From NCBI GenBank assembly GCA_963725315.1, contig CAVRYA010000004.1, forward strand, positions 434,001 to 498,000: a DNA stretch of 64,000 nucleotides. The letters are read 5' to 3'. A model generated the notes under the pieces. The model made no database searches, was not told the DNA's origin, and saw only the letters and a program-made list of their open reading frames with translations. Positions 24,745 through 33,220 of this stretch are shown piece by piece. Numbering within the stretch: position 1 is the stretch's first letter; every line of letters begins with the position of its first letter. This DNA is from JBBRHQ01 sp963725315 (GTDB lineage Bacteria > Actinomycetota > Thermoleophilia > Solirubrobacterales > 70-9). Made by a program: the position numbers and the translations under genes.

Positions 24745-25527
24745 ATGGCCTACGAGAAGGTGCGCTATGAGGTCTCCGAGGGGGTCGCCACGGTGACCCT
24801 CGACGATCCCGAGAAGCGCAACATGCTCTCGGGGCAGATGCTCACCGAGCTGGTCGACGCGATGCGCACGGCCCGGGACTCCGAGGAGGTGCGCGCGGTC
24901 GTCCTCACCGGCTCCGGCGAGAAGGTGTTCTGCGCCGGTGCCGACCTCGGGGGCTTCGGCGCCGAGGTGCCGCTGGTCGAGAAGCACTTCTCCTCCGACC
25001 TCTTCCTCGAGTTCTTCCGCCTGATGCCGCGGCTCGGCAAGCCCTCCCTGTGCGCGGCGAACGGGCACGTCCTCGCCGGCGGCATGGGGCTGGCGCTCTC
25101 CTGCGACCTGCTGATCGCCCGCGAGGGCGCCACCTTCGGAACCCCGGAGATCAACGTCGGCGCCTTCCCCTACATGATCATGGCGATCATCTACCGCAAC
25201 GTGCCGCGCAAGAAGGTCAACGAGATGATGCTGCTCGGAGAGCGGATGAGCGCCGAGGAGGCGGTCGAGTGCGGGATCGCGAACAAGGTCGTGCCGGCCG
25301 ACGAGTTCGACGCCGCGGTCACCGACTGGGCCTCGAAGCTGGCCTCCAAGAGCCCGGTGCTGATGAGGCTCGGCCACGACGCGATGTACCGCCAGCAGGA
25401 CATGGCGCTCGACGATGCGCTCGAGTTCCTGCGCTCACAGCTCTCCCTGACCTTCTCCACCGAGGACATCCTCGAAGGGGTCACCGCCTTCTTCGAGAAG
25501 CGCGATCCGCAGTGGAAGGGCCGATGA
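24745..25527 (+). CDS. Enoyl-CoA hydratase/isomerase family protein
   Basis: A 260-residue crotonase-fold enzyme. It has FCAGADLGGFG near residue 71 and AANGHVLAGGMGLALSCD near residue 105 for the oxyanion hole. The glutamate in ATFGTPEINVG near residue 135 is kept, but the other hydratase glutamate (GGxxE) is Gly here (GGMGLA), the reverse of the crotonase at 2.3-3.1 kb. It ends with FFEKRDPQWKGR, a common C-terminus of this family. Context with acyl-CoA dehydrogenases suggests fatty or branched-chain acyl-CoA oxidation. Its start lies about 14 bp after the operator-like repeats. Confidence 0.87.
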   Translation: MAYEKVRYEVSEGVATVTLDDPEKRNMLSGQMLTELVDAMRTARDSEEVRAVVLTGSGEKVFCAGADLGGFGAEVPLVEKHFSSDLFLEFFRLMPRLGKPSLCAANGHVLAGGMGLALSCDLLIAREGATFGTPEINVGAFPYMIMAIIYRNVPRKKVNEMMLLGERMSAEEAVECGIANKVVPADEFDAAVTDWASKLASKSPVLMRLGHDAMYRQQDMALDDALEFLRSQLSLTFSTEDILEGVTAFFEKRDPQWKGR

Positions 25528-25532
25528 GCTAC

Positions 25533-25991
25533 TCAGCCGCCGGGGCGATGGGCCGCGACGATCGCGTCGAGCCGCGCCAGGACCGGCCTCAGCGCCCGCG
25601 GGATCGTCGCCTGGTCGAAGCGCAGCGCGTTGGCGGGCGTCGCCAGCTCGTAGACGAAGCAGTCGGCGCAGCCGCTGTTGGTCGGGGTCGGCTCGAGCCC
25701 CTCGAAGCCCGAGCGCTTCAGGGCGCCCGCCAGCCCCTGCGCCTGCGCGGCGCCGAGCTCGAACCTGCTCAGCTCAGCCTTCCTGACGTCGCCTTGCGGC
25801 GGCAGGCGAACGATGAGGCTCGCCGACCCGGAGCGGTGGATCCGAAGCGTCTCGTCGATCGGGGCGAATCCGCCGGAGCGGTGGTAGGTCAGCTCGACCC
25901 CCTGCGCGGCGCCGGTCTCGGTGCTCGAGCCGCTGCCCCCGCAGCCGCCGAGCAGCGCCGCCGCCAGTCCGATCGCCAGCACCTTTCGCAT
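25533..25991 (-). CDS. Secreted lipoprotein of unknown function
   Basis: A 152-residue predicted lipoprotein. MRKVLAIGLAAALLGGC gives a positively charged n-region, a hydrophobic core and the lipobox LGGC, with Cys at residue 17. I chose the ATG at 25991 rather than the codon 12 residues upstream because it places the signal peptide at the N-terminus. The mature part has a Ser/Gly linker and a beta-rich domain with a CADC motif (GCADCFVYEL) that could form a disulfide. It converges with the hydratase gene and is divergent from the carboxyltransferase gene. No function recognised. Confidence 0.7.
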   Translation of the reverse strand: MRKVLAIGLAAALLGGCGGSGSSTETGAAQGVELTYHRSGGFAPIDETLRIHRSGSASLIVRLPPQGDVRKAELSRFELGAAQAQGLAGALKRSGFEGLEPTPTNSGCADCFVYELATPANALRFDQATIPRALRPVLARLDAIVAAHRPGG

Positions 25992-26043
25992 CTCGTTCAA
26001 TCTACGCACGAGCAACCGATCGATCACGGCGAGGGGAGATAGC

Positions 26044-27669
26044 TTGGCCGGCGAGGATCAGACCGACGCGAAGGCAGCTAAGGGCGGCAACGGTGCCCCG
26101 CCGAAGCTGCCCGGGACGGCTCCGCTGGGAGAGCTGACCGAGCAGCTCCACGAGCGCCGCGAGCACGCGAAGCTGGGCGGCGGCTCCGAGAAGATCAAGC
26201 TCCAGCACGAGCGCGGCAAGCTGACCGCGCGCGAGCGGATCGCGCTGCTGGTCGACGAGGGCAGCTTCGTCGAGATGGGCATCCACGGCCGCCCCCACTT
26301 CTCCCAGCGCTCGATGGAGGGCCGCGAAGCACCGGCCGACGGGGTGATCACCGGCTGGGGCGACGTCGAGGGGAGGGCGTGCTGCGTCGCCGCCTACGAC
26401 TTCACCGTGATGGCCGGCTCGATGGGGATGACCGGGGAGCTGAAGGTGACCCGCCTGCGCGAGATGGCGCTGCAGAAGCGGATGCCGTTCATCTGGCTGC
26501 TCGACTCGGCCGGGGCCCGGATCCAGGAGGCGGCGGGGTCGCTGTTCGCCGGCTCGGGCCACCTGTTCCGCGAGGAGGTCGAGATGTCGGGGGTGATCCC
26601 CCTGGTCGCCGCGATGCTCGGTCCCTGCGCGGCCGGCACCGCCTACATCCCCGGGCTCTCCGACTTCGTCCCGATGGTCGTCGGCCAGGGGGCGATGGCG
26701 CTGGCCGGTCCGCACCTGACCAAGGCGGTGACCGGCGAGGAGATCTCGATGGAGGACCTCGGCGGCGCCAAGGTCCACTGCCGCAAGTCGGGGGTCGGCG
26801 ACCTCGAGGTGGCCGACGACGAGGAGTGCATCGCCGCGGTCAAGCGCTACCTCTCCTTCTTTCCCTCCAATTGCGAGCAGAAGCCCCCGATGCGAGAGAC
26901 CTCGGACCCCGAGGACCGCGCCTCCGAGCGCCTCATGGAGATCGTCCCCGAGTCCTCGCGCAAGCCATATGACATGTACGAGGTGATCTCCGAGATCGTC
27001 GACGACGGGGAGTACTTCGACATCAAGCCGCGCTTCGCCCGCACCCTGATCACCTGCCTGGCCCGCTTCGGCGGGCGCCCGGCCGGGATCGTCGCCAACC
27101 AGCCGAAGCAGCTGGCCGGGATCCTCGACAACGACTCCGCCGACAAGGCGGCGCGGTTCATCAACCTCTGCGACGCCTTCAACATCCCGCTGGTCTTCCT
27201 CCAGGACGTGCCCGGGTTCATGGTCGGCTCCAAGGTCGAGCACGCGGGGATCATCCGCCACGGGGCGAAGATGCTCTACGCGGTATCGCGCGCCACCGTG
27301 CCGAAGGTGACGGTGGTGGTGCGCAAGGCCTACGGCGCCGGCTACTACGTGATGTGCGGCAAGGCCTATGAGCCCGACCTGATCGTCGCCTGGCCCGGAG
27401 CGGAGATCTCGGTGATGGGCCCGGAGGGAGCGGTCAACATCATCGGCCGCTCGGCGATCGAGGCCTCCGAGGATCCGGAGGCCACCCGGGAGGCGATGCT
27501 GGCGACCGTCCGCGCCCAGATAGATCCCTACATCGCCGCCGGCAACGCGACGATCGACGACATCATCGACCCCCGCGAGACCCGCCCGACGATCGTCCGC
27601 GCGTTGCGGATGGCGAAGGACAAGCGGGTCGAGCGGCCCTGGCGCAAGCACGGGGTGATGCCGGTATGA
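26044..27669 (+). CDS. Acyl-CoA carboxylase, carboxyltransferase (beta) subunit
   Basis: A 541-residue carboxyltransferase that transfers CO2 from carboxybiotin to an acyl-CoA. The N-terminal half has KLTARERIALLVDEGSF, VMAGSMGMTGELKVTRL, and DSAGARIQEAAGS with a GPCAAGTAYIPGLSDF loop. The C-terminal half has RFGGRPAGIVANQP, FLQDVPGFMVG, and KAYGAGYYVMCGKAY. These fit propionyl-CoA/methylcrotonyl-type beta subunits. I chose the TTG at 26044 because GAGGGGAG precedes it, and the upstream sequence would be antisense to the lipoprotein. A biotin carboxylase subunit is not in the window. The gene overlaps the next by 4 bp (ATGA) and heads a five-gene operon. Confidence 0.88.
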   Translation: MAGEDQTDAKAAKGGNGAPPKLPGTAPLGELTEQLHERREHAKLGGGSEKIKLQHERGKLTARERIALLVDEGSFVEMGIHGRPHFSQRSMEGREAPADGVITGWGDVEGRACCVAAYDFTVMAGSMGMTGELKVTRLREMALQKRMPFIWLLDSAGARIQEAAGSLFAGSGHLFREEVEMSGVIPLVAAMLGPCAAGTAYIPGLSDFVPMVVGQGAMALAGPHLTKAVTGEEISMEDLGGAKVHCRKSGVGDLEVADDEECIAAVKRYLSFFPSNCEQKPPMRETSDPEDRASERLMEIVPESSRKPYDMYEVISEIVDDGEYFDIKPRFARTLITCLARFGGRPAGIVANQPKQLAGILDNDSADKAARFINLCDAFNIPLVFLQDVPGFMVGSKVEHAGIIRHGAKMLYAVSRATVPKVTVVVRKAYGAGYYVMCGKAYEPDLIVAWPGAEISVMGPEGAVNIIGRSAIEASEDPEATREAMLATVRAQIDPYIAAGNATIDDIIDPRETRPTIVRALRMAKDKRVERPWRKHGVMPV

Positions 27670-28565
27670 GCCGCTTCTCCGAGCCGGTGGTGATCTCGTG
27701 CTCGATCTCCGGCGCGATCGCCAACCGCGATCAGTGCCCGGCGATCCCCTACACGCCCGAGGAGTACGCGGCCGAGGCGCGGCGCGCCGTGGATGAGGGC
27801 GCCAGCCAGATCCACATCCACGCCCGCACTCACGACGGCACCCCGTCCTATGAGATCGAGGACTTCCGGGCGATCACCGAGGCGATCCTCGGCGAGGTCG
27901 ACGACGTGATCGTCAACTACTCGACCGGGGCGATCGGGGTGCCGATCGAAAAGCGGATCGCCTACCTGCGCGAGCTGAAGCCGGACGTCGCGGCGCTCAA
28001 CATGAGCTCGATGAACTACGCCAAGTACTCGCGGCGGCGCAAGGACTTCGTCTTCAAGGCCGTCTTCGAGAACAGCTTCGACACGATCATCGAGTTCCTC
28101 GGGGCGATGCGGGAGCTGGGGATCAAGCCAGAGCACGAGTGCTTCGACGCCGGCCACGTCGCCAACCTCGACCCGCTGATCGACATGGGTCTGCTCGAGC
28201 CGCCGTTGCAGATCTCGCTGGTCATGGGGGTGAACGGCGGCATCCGACCCAACGCCCGCAACGTCGCGATGATGTCCGAGCAGGTGCCGGGAGGCGCCGA
28301 GGGCCCGAACGCCTGGCAGGTGATCGGCATCTCCCGCGACCAGTGGAAGCTGCTCGGCGCCTCGCTCGTCCTCGGCGGCAACGTCCGCGCCGGGCTCGAG
28401 GACAACCTCTACCTGCCGAACGGCGAGATGGCCCGCTCGAACGGCGAGCTGATCGCCAAGGCGCGCCAGATGGCCGAGGACGTCGGCCGCCGCGCCGCGA
28501 CCGTCGCCGAGGCGCGGGAGATGCTGGGGCTGCCGAAGCGGGCGGTCGCCGGAGTGGGGGCCTGA
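27666..28565 (+). CDS. Beta-keto acid cleavage enzyme family protein (BKACE, DUF849)
   Basis: A 299-residue TIM-barrel protein of the BKACE family, whose founding member Kce cleaves 3-keto-5-aminohexanoate with acetyl-CoA to give acetoacetate and a new CoA ester. The zinc-binding HxH is IHIHART (His about 50 and 52), and other family segments are VNYSTGAIG, CFDAGH, and LGGNVRAGLEDN. The specificity residues of lysine-fermentation Kce cannot be assigned by eye. It overlaps the carboxyltransferase gene by 4 bp, so its beta-keto acid substrate is probably made or used in the same pathway as the CoA-transferase downstream. Lysine fermentation is unlikely, since no aminomutase genes are seen. Confidence 0.83.
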   Translation: MSRFSEPVVISCSISGAIANRDQCPAIPYTPEEYAAEARRAVDEGASQIHIHARTHDGTPSYEIEDFRAITEAILGEVDDVIVNYSTGAIGVPIEKRIAYLRELKPDVAALNMSSMNYAKYSRRRKDFVFKAVFENSFDTIIEFLGAMRELGIKPEHECFDAGHVANLDPLIDMGLLEPPLQISLVMGVNGGIRPNARNVAMMSEQVPGGAEGPNAWQVIGISRDQWKLLGASLVLGGNVRAGLEDNLYLPNGEMARSNGELIAKARQMAEDVGRRAATVAEAREMLGLPKRAVAGVGA

Positions 28566-29126
28566 ATGGCCGCGGCGGCCCCGCTGCTCGAGCAGTTGAT
28601 GCCGGCGCCCGACTTCGGCGAGCGCCACGAGCGCGCGATCGCCGCCGATCCGGGCCGGGTCAGCGCGGCGATCCGCGCGGTGACCCCTGCGGACGTTCCC
28701 CTTGCGCGGCTGCTGATGAACGCGAGGGGGATCTCCCGCCGCACCGGTCCCGGCGATCGGCCCTTCCTCGAGGGGATGACCGAGATCGGCTTCGCGGAGC
28801 TCGGAGACGGCGGCCAGGAGGAGATGGTCTTCGGGGGGATCGGCCAGCCCTGGCACCTGTCGGGCGGCGAGACCGTCGCCGTCGAGGGAGCCGACTCGTT
28901 CTCGGGCTTCGACCGCCCCGGCTTCGTGAAGATGGCGATGGACTTCCGCCTCCGCCCGACGCCGGCCGGCACCTACCTGCAGACCAGGACCTGGGTGAAG
29001 GCGACCGACCCCGCGAGCAGGCGCCGCTTCCGGCTCTACTGGCTCGCGGTGCGGTTCGGAAGCGGGATCATTCGCCGCAGCCTCCTGGGCGCGATCGCGA
29101 GGCGGGCGGAGGCGAGCCGGCGATGA
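28566..29126 (+). CDS. Conserved hypothetical protein in the BKACE operon
   Basis: A 186-residue protein not recognised with confidence. The C-terminal two thirds have a beta-rich pattern (FAELGDGGQEEMVFGGIGQPW, MAMDFRLRPTPAGTYLQTRTWVKATD) ending in a helix (RRRFRLYWLAVRFGSGIIRRSLL), which resembles START/SRPBCC-type ligand-binding folds. It begins at the base after the BKACE stop and overlaps the CoA-transferase start by 4 bp (ATGA), so it belongs to the operon. A lipid- or CoA-ester-binding role is possible but only inferred. Confidence 0.6.
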   Translation: MAAAAPLLEQLMPAPDFGERHERAIAADPGRVSAAIRAVTPADVPLARLLMNARGISRRTGPGDRPFLEGMTEIGFAELGDGGQEEMVFGGIGQPWHLSGGETVAVEGADSFSGFDRPGFVKMAMDFRLRPTPAGTYLQTRTWVKATDPASRRRFRLYWLAVRFGSGIIRRSLLGAIARRAEASRR

Positions 29127-30358
29127 CGGACCTGCCGCTCTCGGACATCCGCATCCTCGACCTGACCAGGCTGCTTCCCGGCGGCTTCTGCTCGCTGCTC
29201 CTCGCCGACCTCGGCGCCGAGGTGCTGAAGGTCGAGGACACCGGCGCCGGCGACTACGTTCGCTGGGCCCCGCCCTACTACGGCACCGAGGAGCAGCAGG
29301 GGCTCGGCACGCGCTCGGCGCTCTACCTGTCGCTCAACCGCGGCAAGCGCTCGATCCGGCTCGACCTGAAGAGCGAGGGGGGCCGCGAGGCCCTGCTGCG
29401 GCTGGTCTCCGACTACGACGTCGTCCTCGATGGCTTCCGGCCCGGCGTGCTCGAGCGGCTCGGGGTCGGATACGAGCCGATGCGCGAGGCCAACCCGGGG
29501 ATCGTCTACTGCGCGATCACCGGCTACGGCCAGGACGGCCCGATGACGGAGCGCGCCGGGCACGACATCAACTATCTCGGGCTGATCGGCCTGCTCGGTC
29601 TGACCGGCGCCGCCGGGGGAGCGCCGGTGCAGTCGGCGGGCCAGATCGCTGACCTCGGCGGCGGCGGGATGATGGCCGCCCTCGGGGTGATGGCCGCACT
29701 GCATGAGCGCCGGCGCTCCGGCGAGGGCCAGCTCGTCGACATCTCGATGAGCGACGGAGCCCTCTCATGGCTGGCGATGGTCGTCGGGCGCTACTTCTGC
29801 GACGGGGTCGTCCCGAAGCGCGGCGACCTTGAGCTGGCCGGGCGGATCGTCTGCTACTTCCCGTATGAGGTCGCAGACGGCTGGGTCAGCTGCGGGGCGC
29901 TGGAGCCGAAGTTCTGGGCCGCCTTCTGCAACGGCGCCGGCCGGCCTGAGCTGATCGAGAAGCAGTTCGAGCGGCCCGGATCGGAGGCCTGGCGGGAGAT
30001 CGCCGCCATCTTCCGCTCCCGCAGCCGCGATCAGTGGCTTGCCTTCAACGAGGAGCACGACTGCTGCATCGAGCCGATCCTCGACCTCGACGAGGCACTC
30101 GACTCCGACCTCGTCAAGGCGCGCGAGATGGTGGTCGAGCTCGATCAGCCGGAGATCGGCCCGGTGCGCCAGGTCGGGATCCCGATCAAGCTCTCGCGCA
30201 CGCCCGGCAGCGCGGAGCGTCCCGCCCCCGCCCTGGGTGAGCACACCGAGGAGGCGCTGCGGGGAGTCGGCTACTCCGAGGAGGAGATCGCCGCGCTGAT
30301 CTCCTCGGGTGCGGCGGCGGGGACGAGCGGCGCGCCGCAGTCCTCGTTCTTGGGATGA
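29123..30358 (+). CDS. Family III CoA-transferase (CaiB/BaiF)
   Basis: A 411-residue CaiB/BaiF-type CoA-transferase or alpha-methylacyl-CoA racemase relative. It has RILDLTRLLPGGFCS at the N-terminus, LADLGAEVLKVED, DGFRPGVLERLGVGY, and the catalytic Asp in RAGHDINYLG (about residue 148), which forms an aspartyl-CoA intermediate in transferases. The true start is the ATG overlapping the previous stop; a longer in-frame upstream reading is antisense-like noise over the BKACE gene. It would move CoA between carboxylic acids, perhaps activating the beta-keto acid substrate or product of BKACE. It overlaps the MerR gene by 4 bp. Confidence 0.87.
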   Translation: MTDLPLSDIRILDLTRLLPGGFCSLLLADLGAEVLKVEDTGAGDYVRWAPPYYGTEEQQGLGTRSALYLSLNRGKRSIRLDLKSEGGREALLRLVSDYDVVLDGFRPGVLERLGVGYEPMREANPGIVYCAITGYGQDGPMTERAGHDINYLGLIGLLGLTGAAGGAPVQSAGQIADLGGGGMMAALGVMAALHERRRSGEGQLVDISMSDGALSWLAMVVGRYFCDGVVPKRGDLELAGRIVCYFPYEVADGWVSCGALEPKFWAAFCNGAGRPELIEKQFERPGSEAWREIAAIFRSRSRDQWLAFNEEHDCCIEPILDLDEALDSDLVKAREMVVELDQPEIGPVRQVGIPIKLSRTPGSAERPAPALGEHTEEALRGVGYSEEEIAALISSGAAAGTSGAPQSSFLG

Positions 30359-31113
30359 CCCAGAAGGCGCAGACCCGCAGGCCGCAGGCGGAGGGCGCCA
30401 ACGGCGCCGATGGCCTGCTGCGGATGAAGGAGCTGGCCGAGGCCTCGGGGGTGCCGGCCCCGACGATCAAGCACTACCTGCGGGAGGGTCTGCTCCCCGA
30501 GCCGGTCAAGACCTCGCGCAACATGGCCTACTACCCGCCCGAGTTCGTCGAGCGGATCCGCCTGATCAAGCGCCTCCAGGAGGAGCGATACATGCCGCTG
30601 CGGGCGATCAAGGCGGTGCTCGACAAGGGTCCCGACCGCGCCCGGGCGCTGGTCGAGATCGAGGACCGGATCCTCGAGCGGGCGCTCGAGGGCGAGCGCA
30701 CCCGGACCAGCGCCACCGAGGTCCGAGAGGCCTACGGCGTCCCCAGGGAGGTGCTCGACCGCCTCGAGAAGCTGGAGATCCTCAGCCCCAACAGCCGCGG
30801 CTACTCGCCCTCCGACGTCAAGGTGATCGAGGCGATCAGCCGCTTCCGCGCCGGCGGCTACGACGAGGAGATCGGTTTCACCGTCTACGACACGCTGCGT
30901 TACAAGCGCGCCCTCGAGCAGCTCGTCAAGGAGGAGGTCGGGGTGCTGACCGAGCGGCTCGCCGGGGAGATGGAGCCCGAGCGGGTGGCCGAGCTGATCG
31001 AGGCCGGAGCGGAGCCGCTCAAGGACCTGATCGCCGCCCTGCACACCAAGCTGCTGATCGCCGAGCTGGAACGCCAGCGTGGGCGCCCGGTGGGCCGCAG
31101 CGGGGCCGGCTGA
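30355..31113 (+). CDS. MerR-family transcriptional regulator
   Basis: A 252-residue regulator. Near residue 22 the winged helix of the MerR family begins: RMKELAEASGVPAPTIKHYLREGLLPEP, then RNMAYYPPEFVERIRLIKRLQEERYMPLRAIKAVL. The C-terminal part is long (about 160 residues) and helical, without the Cys clusters of metal sensors. A second helix-turn-helix-like stretch (YGVPREVLDRLEKLEILSP) follows the first, so the DNA-binding portion may be duplicated. It overlaps the CoA-transferase stop by 4 bp, making it the last gene of the pccB-BKACE operon, which it probably regulates. Confidence 0.83.
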   Translation: MTQKAQTRRPQAEGANGADGLLRMKELAEASGVPAPTIKHYLREGLLPEPVKTSRNMAYYPPEFVERIRLIKRLQEERYMPLRAIKAVLDKGPDRARALVEIEDRILERALEGERTRTSATEVREAYGVPREVLDRLEKLEILSPNSRGYSPSDVKVIEAISRFRAGGYDEEIGFTVYDTLRYKRALEQLVKEEVGVLTERLAGEMEPERVAELIEAGAEPLKDLIAALHTKLLIAELERQRGRPVGRSGAG

Positions 31114-31122
31114 GGGCGCCGC

Positions 31123-32085
31123 TCAGCCGCCGTTGGACGCGGCAGCCGCCGGGGCGCCGTCGCGGGCGACGGCGAGGATCTCCTCGGCCAGCCTGGCGCC
31201 GTCGGCGGGCTGATCCGGGGTCGCCGCGATCCGCAGCACGACCTGGTCACGGTCGATCTCCTCGAGCGAGATCCGCGGCGGGTAGCGGGTCGGGACGGTG
31301 ACCGAGCTGGCCAGGCGCTCCTGGATCGCGCTGGGGCTGACGCTGGAGTCGAAGCGGGCGCGAAGGTCCACCTGCTGGGGCTCGCGCAGCGGCACGACGG
31401 CAAGGCTGAGCAGGACGCTGTTGGGGATCATCATCCGGTCGGCGCCGTTGACGAAGCTGGTGTAGAAGAGGCCGAGGGAGCTGACCGTCCCCTCGACCGA
31501 TCCCGCCATCGCCCCTCCGGTCAGTCGCACCCGCTCGCCGACCCGGAACGGCCTCGTGCCCTGGAGGACGATGCCGGCGAAGAGGTTGCCGATCGTCTGC
31601 TGCGCGGCGAGACCGAAGATCACCGCGGTGAAGGCCCCACCGACCGCCAGCGTGTCCGCTTTCACCCCGGCGATCCGCAGGGCGACGACGACCACCAGGC
31701 CGATCGTCAGCAGGCGGATCACGAATCCGACCGTCCCCGCCGTGCCGGGGTCCATGCGCCGGAACAGGGAGGGGCCGACGCCGGCGCCGAGCGAGCGCGC
31801 CAGGCCCCAGCCGAGGATGACCAGGGCGGCGACGGTGGCGATCCGCGCCGGCGTCCCGTAGCCGGGGAAGAGCTCGTGGCGCTGGCTGAACAGCACCAGC
31901 ACGCCGGCGATCATCGCCGCGAATGCGACGATCTGGCCGCGGGCGCGCAGCACGCCGCGCCGTCCGGGCCGGCGCCCGGGGGCGACCTCGCCCTCGAGCC
32001 CGGCCTCGCGCCAGGCGTGGGAGCGCGTCTCGAACATGCGGCGCGCTTGCTCTTCTTGGTTTCGGCGGAAGGGGTTCATGGCCAA
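31123..32085 (-). CDS. MscS-family mechanosensitive channel
   Basis: A 320-residue membrane protein. Four hydrophobic segments lie between residues 45 and 160, and the pore-lining TM3 is recognised in VGGAFTAVIFGLAAQQTIGN, followed by the beta domain GTRPFRVGERVRLTG and a cytoplasmic alpha/beta domain. This fits the small-conductance mechanosensitive channel family, which releases solutes under hypo-osmotic shock. The start is a TTG at 32085 or the ATG at 32079. A perfect palindrome TTGACGTCAA lies about ten bases upstream. The gene converges with the MerR gene. Confidence 0.85.
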   Translation of the reverse strand: MAMNPFRRNQEEQARRMFETRSHAWREAGLEGEVAPGRRPGRRGVLRARGQIVAFAAMIAGVLVLFSQRHELFPGYGTPARIATVAALVILGWGLARSLGAGVGPSLFRRMDPGTAGTVGFVIRLLTIGLVVVVALRIAGVKADTLAVGGAFTAVIFGLAAQQTIGNLFAGIVLQGTRPFRVGERVRLTGGAMAGSVEGTVSSLGLFYTSFVNGADRMMIPNSVLLSLAVVPLREPQQVDLRARFDSSVSPSAIQERLASSVTVPTRYPPRISLEEIDRDQVVLRIAATPDQPADGARLAEEILAVARDGAPAAAASNGG

Positions 32086-32094
32086 CCGCCAAGG

Positions 32095-32104
32095 TTGACG
32101 TCAA
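32095..32104. promoter_or_regulatory. Palindrome TTGACGTCAA upstream of mscS-like gene
   Basis: A perfect 10-bp palindrome placed ten bases before the MscS start codon. The same ten bases occur at 14409-14418 in front of the Xre-RES operon. In sequence this GC-rich, a six-A/T palindrome appearing twice, both times just upstream of a gene, suggests a shared regulator or a -35-like element. Confidence 0.4.
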
Positions 32105-32145
32105 AGCGCCCCGACCTGTGTGCGCTACGTCACTCGCCGCGCCGG

Positions 32146-33123
32146 TCAGGCGGCGGTGCGCATCTCGGCCAGGCCCTGCTCGCGGGAGACGACCGGCTCG
32201 TATCCGAGCTCGCTCCGCGCCTTCGAGATATCGATGGTGCACTCCTGGGTCAGCACCCAGCTCGTGAAGCGGCTGATCGGCGGGGAGCCGGGGAGGGGCA
32301 GGTGCTTCCAGGCCGCCTCGGAAACCGCCGCCATCGGTCCGGCGAGGGCGCCGGGGAGGCTGCGGTCGGGCGGCTCGACGCCCTGGGTCGCGAGCATCTC
32401 GGTGACGAACTCGCGGAAGACGACCGGGTCGCCGTCGGTGACGAAGTAGGCCTCGCCCGGTGCGCCGCGCTCTGCCCCAAGCACGAGGCCCTCGACGACG
32501 TTGGAGACGTGGGTGATCGAGGTCATGTTGCGCCCGCCGCCGATCCAGGCGAAGCGACCCTTCTCGATCATCTCCACCATCACCGGGATCAGCGTCGTGT
32601 CGCCCTCGCCCCAGACGAAGCGGGGGCGGATGACGACGGTCTCGAAGCCCTCCCGGTTGGCGTTGCGGACCGCCAGCTCGGCCCGCGCCTTGGTCGCCGG
32701 ATAGGGCGCCTTGGAGTCGGGCCGAAGCGGAGCCGTCTCGTCGACGTCGACCAGCGGGTCGCCTGCCATCAGCGCCGCCTCGGTGCCGCAGTGGACGAAG
32801 CGCCCCACCCCGGCCGCCTCCGATGCGGCGAGGGCGTTCTGCGTGCCGACGACGTTGCCGCGCTCGAACTCCTCCCACGGCCCCCAGTCGCCCAGATGAG
32901 CGGCGAGGTGGAAGGTGACGTCGCAGCCCTCGGCCCCTGAGGCCATCGAGTCGCGCTCGCCGAGATCGCCGCGGACGGGCTCGGCGCCGCGCGCCGCGAC
33001 CGCGGCGGCCGACGCGTCGGAGCGCGCCAGCGCCCGCACGCTCCAGCCGTCGGCGGTGAGGCGATCGATCAGCCTGCCGCCGATGAACCCCGAGCCCCCG
33101 GTCACGAACGCCGCCTTCGCCAT
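32146..33123 (-). CDS. NAD(P)-dependent epimerase/3-beta-hydroxysteroid-dehydrogenase-like SDR
   Basis: A 325-residue extended SDR. The N-terminal Rossmann motif is TGGSGFIGG, the catalytic Tyr and Lys occur in YPATKARAE near residue 140, and VIRPRFVWGEGDT and TSITHVSNVVEGL are typical of 3-beta-HSD/sugar-epimerase relatives. It ends with SKARSELGYEPVVS, the usual C-terminal signature of extended SDRs. The substrate could be a sterol-like, flavonoid-like or nucleotide-sugar compound. It is divergent from a classical SDR gene at 33221 and follows the MscS gene upstream region. Confidence 0.82.
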   Translation of the reverse strand: MAKAAFVTGGSGFIGGRLIDRLTADGWSVRALARSDASAAAVAARGAEPVRGDLGERDSMASGAEGCDVTFHLAAHLGDWGPWEEFERGNVVGTQNALAASEAAGVGRFVHCGTEAALMAGDPLVDVDETAPLRPDSKAPYPATKARAELAVRNANREGFETVVIRPRFVWGEGDTTLIPVMVEMIEKGRFAWIGGGRNMTSITHVSNVVEGLVLGAERGAPGEAYFVTDGDPVVFREFVTEMLATQGVEPPDRSLPGALAGPMAAVSEAAWKHLPLPGSPPISRFTSWVLTQECTIDISKARSELGYEPVVSREQGLAEMRTAA

Positions 33124-33220
33124 CGCCGCAGCCTACGCCAGGCCGGCCGCCGGCCGAACGCAACCTTGGGGCCCCAATGGGCACGGAACGTGCAGTTCGG
33201 CCCGATCCTCTAGCGTTGGG

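Noticed and set aside
25921..26043. Upstream extension of the carboxyltransferase gene
   Set aside because: The extra 41 residues are antisense to the lipoprotein gene and lack the family pattern; the TTG at 26044 has a better ribosome-binding site.
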